A stretch of DNA of 64,000 bases from Candidatus Defluviibacillus avedoerensis (lineage in GTDB: Bacteria; Pseudomonadota; Gammaproteobacteria; Burkholderiales; Burkholderiaceae_C). Both the position numbers and the translations under genes were made by a program. Of the stretch, positions 44,070 to 51,526 are shown one piece after another (position 1 is the stretch's first letter; each line of letters opens with the position of its first letter). The stretch lies in contig JADJBS010000015.1 of assembly GCA_016703665.1 (NCBI GenBank), forward strand, positions 62,001 through 126,000, in the 5' to 3' direction. The notes under the pieces are model-generated. The model was not told where the DNA came from, ran no database searches, and saw only the letters and a program-made list of their open reading frames with translations.

Positions 44070-44285
44070 TTACTTGGCGGCGTCAACACGCTTGGCCGAG
44101 CGCTTCTTGGCTTTGCGAGCCTTTTTCTTGTCAGCCTTGGCTTCCATTTTGGCGGCAGGCGCCATGGCGGCGGGAGCCGCTACGGCAGCAGGTGCTACGG
44201 GTGCGGCCGCAGGTGCCGCGGGGGCTTGCGCGAAGGCAGCACCTGCGATGACGGAGGAGATAAGTGCAGCGAGGATCTTGTTCAT
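44070..44285 (-). CDS. Small secreted Ala/Pro- and Lys-rich protein
   Basis: 71 residues. An export signal (ILAALISSVIAGAAFAQA, cleavage likely after AFA) is followed by an Ala/Pro/Val-rich part and a very basic tail (KADKKKARKAKKRSAKRVDAAK). No known domain. The mature peptide of ~52 residues would be a flexible polycation in the periplasm. Located between DUF192 and the divergent icd. AAAG upstream and a standard start support a real gene. Confidence 0.7.
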   Translation of the reverse strand: MNKILAALISSVIAGAAFAQAPAAPAAAPVAPAAVAAPAAMAPAAKMEAKADKKKARKAKKRSAKRVDAAK

Positions 44286-44378
44286 GTTGGCTTTCTCAAA
44301 GTTAAACCATAGTCAATTGGGTACGTATCCATCCCCCTGATGGAAGGTGACGTTCTAACGAACGCTTTGCAGGTTTGG

Positions 44379-44405
44379 TTGACAGGAAGGCGCGGAGACT
44401 AGAAT
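44379..44405 (+). promoter_or_regulatory. Possible promoter of icd
   Basis: TTGACA (44379-44384) is a perfect -35, and TAGAAT (44400-44405) a good -10, separated by 15 bases, slightly short. They lie 60 bases before the icd start, in the right direction. Confidence 0.4.
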
Positions 44406-44464
44406 CTTTTCGGTGCTGAGCAGACTCGCACAGCCCGCTTTTTCCCTTGAAAACCGTTCCATCC

Positions 44465-45721
44465 ATGTACCAACACATTACCGTGCCGAGCGACGGCCAG
44501 AAGATCAAAGTCAATGCCGACATGAGTTTGAACGTGCCCGACCAGCCCATCATTCCCTTTATTGAAGGCGATGGCACGGGCGTAGACATCACGCCGGTCA
44601 TGTTGAAAGTGGTGGACGCTGCTGTTGCCAAAGCCTATGGCGGCAAACGCCAGATTCAGTGGATGGAGGTCTACGCTGGGGAGAAAGCCGCCCGCGTCTA
44701 CGGCCCTGATATCTGGCTGCCTGAGGAGACCGTGCAGGCGCTGCGCGACTACGCGGTCTCCATCAAGGGCCCGCTGACCACCCCTGTGGGGGGTGGTATC
44801 CGCTCATTGAATGTGGCGCTGCGCCAAGCGCTTGACTTGTATGTCTGCCTGCGCCCGGTGCAATACTTCAAAGGCGTGCCTTCGCCCCTCAAAGAGCCCG
44901 AAAAAACCAACATGGTGATCTTTCGCGAAAACTCGGAGGACATCTACGCGGGCATCGAATTTGAGGCAAAGAGTGACCAGGCCAAAAAGCTCATGGATTT
45001 TCTCGTTCGAGAAATGGGGATTCAGAAAATCCGATTCCCTGACACCTCTGCCATTGGCGTCAAGCCCGTGTCCATTGAAGGCACCGAGCGCCTGATGCGC
45101 AAGGCCTTGCAGTATGCGGTGGACTACGGCAAATCCAGCGTGACCCTTGTGCACAAGGGCAACATTATGAAGTTCACCGAAGGTGGTTTTCGGGACTGGG
45201 CCTATGCCCTGGCGCAAAAAGAATTCGGCGCTGTACCTATCGACGGCGGCCCCTGGTGCAAGTTCAAGAACCCCAAGACTGGCAAGGATATTGTCGTCAA
45301 AGACGTAATTGCAGATGCCTTTCTGCAGCAAATCCTGATGCGCCCGGCCGAATACAGCGTCATCGCCACCTTGAACCTGAACGGCGACTACATCTCCGAC
45401 GCCCTGGCCGCCCAGGTGGGTGGCATGGGCATAGCCCCAGGCGCCAACCTGTCAGATACGGTTGCCTGTTTTGAGGCCACGCACGGCACCGGCCCCAAAT
45501 ACGCGGGCAAGGACTATGTGAACCCTGGTTCCGGAATCCTGTCCGCCGAAATGATGTTGCGCCACATGGGCTGGAAGGAAGCAGCCGACATCATCATTTG
45601 GGCCATGGAAGCGGCCATTCAGAGTAAGCAAGTCACCTACGACTTTGCCCGGTTGATGGACGGCGCCACCCAGGTCAGCTGCTCAGGTTTTGGGCGGGTG
45701 ATGATTGAGCAAATGGAATAA
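44465..45721 (+). CDS. icd: NADP-dependent isocitrate dehydrogenase
   Basis: 418 residues from MYQHITVPSDGQ; six upstream codons are not conserved. Motifs: PFIEGDGTGVDITP, GGGIRSLNVALRQALDLYVC (with the regulatory Ser of the substrate site), ENSEDIYAGIEF and ATHGTGPKYAGKDYVNPGS. Oxidises isocitrate to 2-oxoglutarate in the TCA cycle. It is followed by a strong intrinsic terminator, so it is a single-gene unit. Confidence 0.97.
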   Translation: MYQHITVPSDGQKIKVNADMSLNVPDQPIIPFIEGDGTGVDITPVMLKVVDAAVAKAYGGKRQIQWMEVYAGEKAARVYGPDIWLPEETVQALRDYAVSIKGPLTTPVGGGIRSLNVALRQALDLYVCLRPVQYFKGVPSPLKEPEKTNMVIFRENSEDIYAGIEFEAKSDQAKKLMDFLVREMGIQKIRFPDTSAIGVKPVSIEGTERLMRKALQYAVDYGKSSVTLVHKGNIMKFTEGGFRDWAYALAQKEFGAVPIDGGPWCKFKNPKTGKDIVVKDVIADAFLQQILMRPAEYSVIATLNLNGDYISDALAAQVGGMGIAPGANLSDTVACFEATHGTGPKYAGKDYVNPGSGILSAEMMLRHMGWKEAADIIIWAMEAAIQSKQVTYDFARLMDGATQVSCSGFGRVMIEQME

Positions 45722-45749
45722 GCCTGAGTTGCGTGAAGTTGATGCTGGC

Positions 45750-45791
45750 AACCGTTGATGTCTGCACGAAGCTTCAACGGTTCTCTTTTTT
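45750..45791 (+). terminator. Intrinsic terminator of icd
   Basis: AACCGTTGA (45750-45758) pairs with TCAACGGTT (45774-45782), a 9-bp stem with a 15-base loop, followed by CTCTTTTTT. It begins 29 bases after the icd stop. Confidence 0.8.
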
Positions 45792-45928
45792 GCCCCAATT
45801 TCTCCGTCCCATGCCATGCATATCACTGGGATTCATATTTCAAGTCCCGCATCTTGAAGTCTGGTGTTTCAATCCCCAATTCCAAGGCTGACTCGGTAAT
45901 TCCATGGTGGTGCCGATAGAATGAATTC

Positions 45929-46288
45929 ATGGTGACCAAGAATCCTTCCCAACCCAACGCTCCCATGGCCAAGCCTTTGCCGCCGGATGGTGGCGACACG
46001 GTGCTCATGGAGCGGCGTACCGAGCGGACGAAGCCACCAGGGATGTATCAGGTCGTGTTGCTGAATGATGACTACACCCCTATGGAGTTTGTGGTGGTGG
46101 TCATTCAGGAGTTTTTTGGTAAAGACCGTGAAACAGCGACTCAAATCATGCTAAAAATTCACCTGGACGGCAAAGGCGTCTGTGGTGTGTTTTCAAAAGA
46201 TGTGGCAGCAACCAAGGTCGATCAGGTCATGGAAGCGGCTAAACAGGCAGGGCACCCCTTGCAGTGTGTAAGTGAACCCGTGGCTTAG
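45929..46288 (+). CDS. clpS: ClpS adaptor
   Basis: 119 residues. The ClpS core is MYQVVLLNDDYTPMEFVVVVIQEFF, with the acidic Asn/Asp-Asp N-degron site, then HLDGKGVCGVF. It delivers N-degron substrates to ClpAP. The N-terminal ~35 residues are a flexible extension as in E. coli. 54 bases before clpA, the classic clpS-clpA pair. Confidence 0.96.
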   Translation: MVTKNPSQPNAPMAKPLPPDGGDTVLMERRTERTKPPGMYQVVLLNDDYTPMEFVVVVIQEFFGKDRETATQIMLKIHLDGKGVCGVFSKDVAATKVDQVMEAAKQAGHPLQCVSEPVA

Positions 46289-46342
46289 CTGACGGCCACA
46301 GGTATTCAATTAATTTTCGAAAGCAAGGCAAAGGAACCAATC

Positions 46343-48682
46343 ATGATTGCCCAAGAACTTGAAGTCAGCCTGCACATGGCTTTTGTTGAAGCCCGTCAGC
46401 AGCGCCATGAGTTCATCACTGTTGAGCACTTGTTGCTTGCCTTGTTGGACAACCCCAGCGCCGCCGAGGTGTTGCGTGCCTGCTCGGCCAATGTGGATGA
46501 TTTGCGCAAATCGCTGGTCAACTTCATCAAGGACAACACACCGCAGGTGGCTGGCTCGGACGACGTAGATACGCAGCCAACGCTCGGTTTTCAGCGGGTG
46601 ATTCAGCGTGCCATCATGCATGTGCAAAGCACTGGCAATGGCAAGAAAGAGGTTACCGGTGCCAATGTACTGGTGGCGATTTTTGGCGAAAAGGACTCCC
46701 ATGCCGTGTACTACCTGCACCAGCAGGGCGTCACGCGCTTGGATGTGGTCAATTTCATTGCCCATGGCATCAAGAAGAGTGACCCACCTGAGCCTACCAA
46801 GGCGGGCGAGCCCAACCCGGAAAGCTCGGAAGAGGGTTCGGGGGGGGGTGAGAAGAACGAAAAAGCCTCGCCACTCGAGCAGTTCACCCAAAACCTGAAC
46901 CAACTCGCCAAAGACGGCAAGATCGACCCGCTGATCGGGCGCGAATACGAGGTGGAGCGCACCATCCAGATCTTGTGCCGCCGCCGCAAGAACAACCCGC
47001 TGCTGGTGGGCGAGGCAGGTGTGGGTAAGACGGCCATTGCCGAAGGCCTGGCTTGGCGCATCACGCAAAAAGACGTGCCCGAAATTCTGGCCGAGGCCAA
47101 TGTGTATTCACTGGACATGGGCGCGCTGCTGGCAGGCACCAAGTACCGGGGCGACTTTGAGCAACGCCTCAAGGGCGTGCTCAAGTCTCTCAAAGACAAA
47201 CCCAACGCGATTTTGTTCATCGATGAAATCCACACCCTGATCGGCGCGGGTGCGGCCTCGGGCGGCACCATGGATGCGTCCAACCTCTTGAAGCCTGCGC
47301 TGTCCAGCGGCCAACTCAAGTGCATTGGTGCAACCACTTTCACCGAATACCGGGGTATCTTTGAAAAAGATGCGGCCTTGAGCCGCCGCTTCCAGAAGGT
47401 GGACGTGGTGGAGCCGACTGTGGCAGAAACCGTGGAGATCCTCAAGGGGCTGAAGTCACGCTTTGAAGAGCACCACAGTGTCAAATACGCAGCGGCGGCC
47501 CTGCAGGCTGCTGCTGAGTTGAGCGCCAAGTACATCAACGACCGCCATTTGCCTGACAAGGCGATTGACGTGATTGATGAGGCCGGGGCTGCCCAGCGCA
47601 TCTTGCCGCCATCGAAGCGCAAAAAGACCATCACCAAAGCGGAGGTAGAGGAAATCGTCGCCAAGATCGCACGCATTCCCCCGGCCAACGTGTCTAACGA
47701 CGACCGGGGCAAACTCCAGACGCTGGAGCGCGATCTGAAAAGCGTTGTGTTTGGGCAAGACAAGGCGCTGGAGGTGCTGGCATCTGCCGTCAAGATGGCG
47801 CGTTCGGGCCTGGGTCGGGTTGACAAGCCCATTGGCTCCTTCCTGTTCAGCGGCCCAACCGGCGTGGGCAAGACCGAAGCCGCCAAGCAGCTTGCCTACA
47901 TCATGGGCATTGAACTGATGCGCTTTGACATGTCTGAGTACATGGAGCGCCATGCCGTTAGTCGCCTGATTGGCGCCCCCCCTGGCTATGTGGGCTTTGA
48001 CCAGGGAGGTTTGCTGACTGAAGCCGTCACCAAGAAACCGCACGCCGTGCTGCTGCTGGACGAGATCGAAAAGGCCCACCCAGACATCTTCAACGTGCTG
48101 CTGCAGGTGATGGACCACGGCACGCTCACCGACAACAACGGGCGCAAGGCAGATTTTCGCAACATTATCATCATCATGACGACCAATGCGGGCGCCGAGA
48201 CGATGAATAAGGCGACCATTGGGTTCACCAACCCGCGTGTGGCGGGCGACGAGATGGCCGACATCAAGCGCCTGTTCACGCCGGAGTTCCGCAACCGGCT
48301 GGATGCGATGGTGGGCTTCAAAGCGCTGGATGAAAACGTCATCATGCGCGTGGTGGATAAGTTCTTGCTGCAACTGGAAACCCAGTTGACCGAAAAGAAG
48401 GTCGATGTCACCTTCACCGACAAGCTGCGCAAGCATCTGGCGAAGAAAGGTTTCGACCCGCTCATGGGCGCTCGCCCCATGCAACGCCTGATCCAGGACA
48501 CCATTCGCCGAGCGCTGGCAGACGAGTTGCTGTTTGGCCGCTTGACCGACGGTGGGCGTTTGACGGTGGACTTGGACGACAAGGACGAGGTTTTGCTGGA
48601 CATACAGCCACTGCCCAAGAAGGAAAGCAAGGCGGCCAAAGCTGAGCCAACCGAACCAGAGGAAGCGGCTGCTAGCCAGTAA
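46343..48682 (+). CDS. clpA: ATP-dependent Clp protease ATP-binding subunit ClpA
   Basis: 779 residues. An N-domain (about 1-145: MIAQELEVSLHMAFVEARQQ) is followed by two AAA+ modules with Walker A motifs GEAGVGKT (about 223) and GPTGVGKT (about 503), and their Walker B (ILFIDEIHTL; VLLLDEIEKA). With ClpP it unfolds and degrades proteins, including N-degron substrates brought by ClpS. The C-terminus has a Lys/Glu/Ala-rich tail (KKESKAAKAEPTEPEEAAAS). A terminator follows. Confidence 0.97.
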   Translation: MIAQELEVSLHMAFVEARQQRHEFITVEHLLLALLDNPSAAEVLRACSANVDDLRKSLVNFIKDNTPQVAGSDDVDTQPTLGFQRVIQRAIMHVQSTGNGKKEVTGANVLVAIFGEKDSHAVYYLHQQGVTRLDVVNFIAHGIKKSDPPEPTKAGEPNPESSEEGSGGGEKNEKASPLEQFTQNLNQLAKDGKIDPLIGREYEVERTIQILCRRRKNNPLLVGEAGVGKTAIAEGLAWRITQKDVPEILAEANVYSLDMGALLAGTKYRGDFEQRLKGVLKSLKDKPNAILFIDEIHTLIGAGAASGGTMDASNLLKPALSSGQLKCIGATTFTEYRGIFEKDAALSRRFQKVDVVEPTVAETVEILKGLKSRFEEHHSVKYAAAALQAAAELSAKYINDRHLPDKAIDVIDEAGAAQRILPPSKRKKTITKAEVEEIVAKIARIPPANVSNDDRGKLQTLERDLKSVVFGQDKALEVLASAVKMARSGLGRVDKPIGSFLFSGPTGVGKTEAAKQLAYIMGIELMRFDMSEYMERHAVSRLIGAPPGYVGFDQGGLLTEAVTKKPHAVLLLDEIEKAHPDIFNVLLQVMDHGTLTDNNGRKADFRNIIIIMTTNAGAETMNKATIGFTNPRVAGDEMADIKRLFTPEFRNRLDAMVGFKALDENVIMRVVDKFLLQLETQLTEKKVDVTFTDKLRKHLAKKGFDPLMGARPMQRLIQDTIRRALADELLFGRLTDGGRLTVDLDDKDEVLLDIQPLPKKESKAAKAEPTEPEEAAASQ

Positions 48683-48709
48683 AGGTTAAAGTTGGCGCTT
48701 TTGCCAAAA

Positions 48710-48753
48710 AATGGCCGCCGGCGCTTGCTAGGCGGCCATTTTGCTTTTATTTT
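48710..48753 (+). terminator. Intrinsic terminator of clpSA
   Basis: AATGGCCGCC (48710-48719) pairs with GGCGGCCATT (48731-48740), a perfect 10-bp stem with an 11-base loop, followed by TTGCTTTTATTTT. The T-rich tail runs directly into a dispersed repeat copy (48749-48795). Confidence 0.75.
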
Positions 48754-48795
48754 GATAGCAATAAATCAAGGTAGATATTGCCAATAGGCTTAAAA
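48749..48795. repeat. Dispersed AT-rich repeat copy between clpA and sbcB
   Basis: TATTTTGATAGCAATAAATC then GGTAGATATTGCC and AATAGGC carries the same GATAGC core as the copies in coding regions. It is in the short intergenic stretch before sbcB. Confidence 0.45.
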
Positions 48796-48817
48796 TACCT
48801 TGCAAATAGCACAGTAA

Positions 48818-50263
48818 ATGGCACACACTTTTCTCTGGCACGACTACGAAACTTTTGGCATCAATCCCCGCACTGACCGCCCGGCGCAATTTGCAGGCAT
48901 ACGCACGGACGCCGACCTGAACGAAGTTGGCGATCCGATAGAGCTGTTTTGCCGTCCCGCACCCGACTATGTGCCCGATCCAGCCTCTTGCTTGATCACC
49001 GGCATTACCCCCCAGCAATGCCAGGCGCGTGGTGTGCCGGAGCATGAGTTCGCACTGAGTATCGAGGCTGCGCTGGGTGAACACGGCACCATTGGGGTGG
49101 GATACAACACCATTCGTTTTGATGACGAGTTCACGCGGTTTCTCTTCTGGCGCAACTTGATTGACCCGTATGGCCGTGAATGGCAAAACGGCTGTGGTCG
49201 CTGGGATCTGCTGGATGTGGTGCGCATGACCTATGCCTTGCGGCCAGAGGGTATTGAGTGGCCAAAGCACGCAGACGGTAAGCCCAGCTTCAAGCTGGAG
49301 GACTTGAGTGCCGCCAATGGCCTGGCACATGAAGCTGCCCACGACGCGGTGTCTGACGTGCGGGCCACGATCGCGCTGGCCCGCCTGATCCGCAAAAAGC
49401 AGCCCAAGCTTTTTGACTTTGCGCTGAGTCTGCACAAGAAAGACCGCGTGGCTGCAGAACTGGGTTTGCCGACAAGTCAAGCCAATGCCAAGCCGTTTTT
49501 GCATGTCTCGGGCATGTTCCCACCGGAGCGTGGATGCCTGGCCGTGATGTGGCCGCTGGCATCCCATCCGACCAACAAGAACGAACTCATTGCCTGGGAC
49601 TTGTCGGCAGACCCCAGCGTGCTGGCCGACCTGAAGCCCGACGCGGTCCGCCAGCGCATGTTTACCCGCAGCGCTGATTTGCCCGAAGGCCTAACTCGCT
49701 TGCCCATCAAAACCGTGCATCTGAACAAATCCCCCATGGTGGTGGGGAAGCTCAAGATCTTGACGGACTCTCTGGCCGACCGCTGGGGCATCGACATGGC
49801 GCAGGCCATACTCCATGCACAGCTTGCGCGTGATTTGCCAGACATGAGTGCCTTGTGGCCGCAGGTGTTTGCGAAACCTGTCGCAGAATCTGGCGTAGCC
49901 GATGTCGATGGGGACTTGTATGGGGGCTTTGTCGGGAACGCAGACCGCCGCCGCCTGAATCATCTGCGAGCCATGTCTGGCCCCGAATTGGCGCTAGAGC
50001 GGCCAGGTTTTGAAGACAGTCGCCTGGGCGAACTGGTCTGGCGCTACCGGGCCCGAAATTTTCCCGAAACGCTCTCTACCCATGACTGTGCGCGCTGGGA
50101 ACAGCACCGTCAGGCGCGGCTGATCGCTGGGGAGGGAGGCAACCGAACAGTGCAAGCCCTCTTTGATCAGATTGATGAATTGTCTGAGTCTGCAGATGAG
50201 CGGGCCGAAAGCATTCTGGGTGCCTTGTACGATTACGCCGAAAGCATTGCACCTGACCTTTGA
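48818..50263 (+). CDS. sbcB: Exodeoxyribonuclease I
   Basis: 481 residues. The DEDD exonuclease motifs are FLWHDYETFGINPRTDRPAQ, VGYNTIRFDDEFTRFLFWRN and AAHDAVSDVRATIALARL. It digests single-stranded DNA 3' to 5' in repair and recombination. Single gene; the next frame starts 23 bases after its stop. Confidence 0.96.
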   Translation: MAHTFLWHDYETFGINPRTDRPAQFAGIRTDADLNEVGDPIELFCRPAPDYVPDPASCLITGITPQQCQARGVPEHEFALSIEAALGEHGTIGVGYNTIRFDDEFTRFLFWRNLIDPYGREWQNGCGRWDLLDVVRMTYALRPEGIEWPKHADGKPSFKLEDLSAANGLAHEAAHDAVSDVRATIALARLIRKKQPKLFDFALSLHKKDRVAAELGLPTSQANAKPFLHVSGMFPPERGCLAVMWPLASHPTNKNELIAWDLSADPSVLADLKPDAVRQRMFTRSADLPEGLTRLPIKTVHLNKSPMVVGKLKILTDSLADRWGIDMAQAILHAQLARDLPDMSALWPQVFAKPVAESGVADVDGDLYGGFVGNADRRRLNHLRAMSGPELALERPGFEDSRLGELVWRYRARNFPETLSTHDCARWEQHRQARLIAGEGGNRTVQALFDQIDELSESADERAESILGALYDYAESIAPDL

Positions 50264-50285
50264 ACCTTTTGATTTTGAATACAGC

Positions 50286-51524
50286 ATGACAGCCCCCACT
50301 CCGCCCAGTTTCACCACGCAACTCGTCCATTCCGACCGTCATTTTGGCGTTGAGCATGGTGGTGTGCACAAACCTATCCATACCTCGGTGCAATACGGTT
50401 TTGACAAGGTCGAAGATCTGATTGGCGTTTTTCAAGGCACGCTCAAAGGTGGCTACAACTATGCGCGCCAAGGCACACCGACTACTGCGGCGCTGGAAGC
50501 CAAGCTGACCAAGATGGAGCAGGGTGTCGGATGCGTGAGCTTTGCCACTGGCATGGCAGCCATCACCGCGCTGTTCATGACGCTGTTGCGTGCTGGCGAC
50601 CACATCGTGTCAAGCAAATTTGTGTTTGGCAATACCAACAGCCTGCTGGGCACCATGAGTGACTTGGGCGTTCAGGTCAGCAAGGTGGATGCCACAGCGG
50701 TAGCCCATGTTGAGGCAGCGCTCCAACCCAACACCCGGCTGGTGTTTGTGGAAACCCTGGCCAACCCGGGTACCCAGATTCCTGACCTGGAGGCCATTGG
50801 CGCACTGTGCAAGGCCAAAGGCATTTTGTTCGTGGTGGACAACACCATTTTGTCGCCTCATTTGTTCCGCCCCGCCACGGTAGGGGCGGGCCTGGTGATC
50901 CATTCGCTGACCAAGACCATCGCGGGTCACGGTAATGCCTTGGGTGGTGCAGTGATTGACACCGGGCTGTTTGACTGGAGCTGCTATCCGAACATTGCCC
51001 AGGCCTACCGCACGGGCGACGCTCGCCAATGGGGTCTGGTGCAGATTCGAAAGAAAGGCTTGCGTGACATGGGGGCAACCCTGTCTGCCCAACATGCGCA
51101 CCTGATCAGCACGGGGGCCGAAACCCTGACCCTGCGCCTAGCCCAAACAAGCGCGACAGCCCTGGCCTTGGCTCAATTCCTGGAACAACATCCAGCGGTT
51201 GCCAAAGTGCATTACCCCATGCTGCCGTCGCACCCGCAGCATGCCATTGCCAAAAAGCATTTCAAGGCGGGGTCGTGGTTGATGTCTTTTGAATTGCGTG
51301 ATACCAGCCGCTGCAACGAGGTTATTAACCGTTTGAAGCTACCGATTGCCGCAACAGGCTTGGCAGATAACCGTAGCCTGATCATTCCTGTGGCGCCTAC
51401 GATTTTCTGGGAGGCCGGTGCTGCGGTTCGCGCCGATATGCGCATCGACGACGGGCTGATTCGATTGTCAGTGGGGCTGGAGGAGTGCGCAGACTTGGTG
51501 GCTGATTTTGAGCAGGCACTTTGA
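50286..51524 (+). CDS. Cystathionine gamma-synthase family PLP enzyme
   Basis: 412 residues from MTAPTPPSFTTQLVHSD; the frame is open into the sbcB end but that part is not conserved. PLP-binding lysine in VIHSLTKTIAGHGNALGG, with FVVDNTILSPHLFRP and YARQGTPTTAALE. Acts on a sulfur amino acid (cystathionine gamma-synthase, beta-lyase or O-acylhomoserine sulfhydrylase); which one cannot be told from sequence. Convergent with the TPR/OGT gene, stops three bases apart. Confidence 0.88.
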   Translation: MTAPTPPSFTTQLVHSDRHFGVEHGGVHKPIHTSVQYGFDKVEDLIGVFQGTLKGGYNYARQGTPTTAALEAKLTKMEQGVGCVSFATGMAAITALFMTLLRAGDHIVSSKFVFGNTNSLLGTMSDLGVQVSKVDATAVAHVEAALQPNTRLVFVETLANPGTQIPDLEAIGALCKAKGILFVVDNTILSPHLFRPATVGAGLVIHSLTKTIAGHGNALGGAVIDTGLFDWSCYPNIAQAYRTGDARQWGLVQIRKKGLRDMGATLSAQHAHLISTGAETLTLRLAQTSATALALAQFLEQHPAVAKVHYPMLPSHPQHAIAKKHFKAGSWLMSFELRDTSRCNEVINRLKLPIAATGLADNRSLIIPVAPTIFWEAGAAVRADMRIDDGLIRLSVGLEECADLVADFEQAL

Positions 51525-51526
51525 TT

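Noticed and set aside
46711..47886. Antisense open frame of 391 residues in clpA
   Set aside because: Ser/Pro/Leu-rich translation that mirrors clpA codons; no start signal and no family likeness.
47456..48484. Antisense open frame of 342 residues in clpA
   Set aside because: His/Gln/Val-rich shadow of clpA, as expected from strong codon bias.
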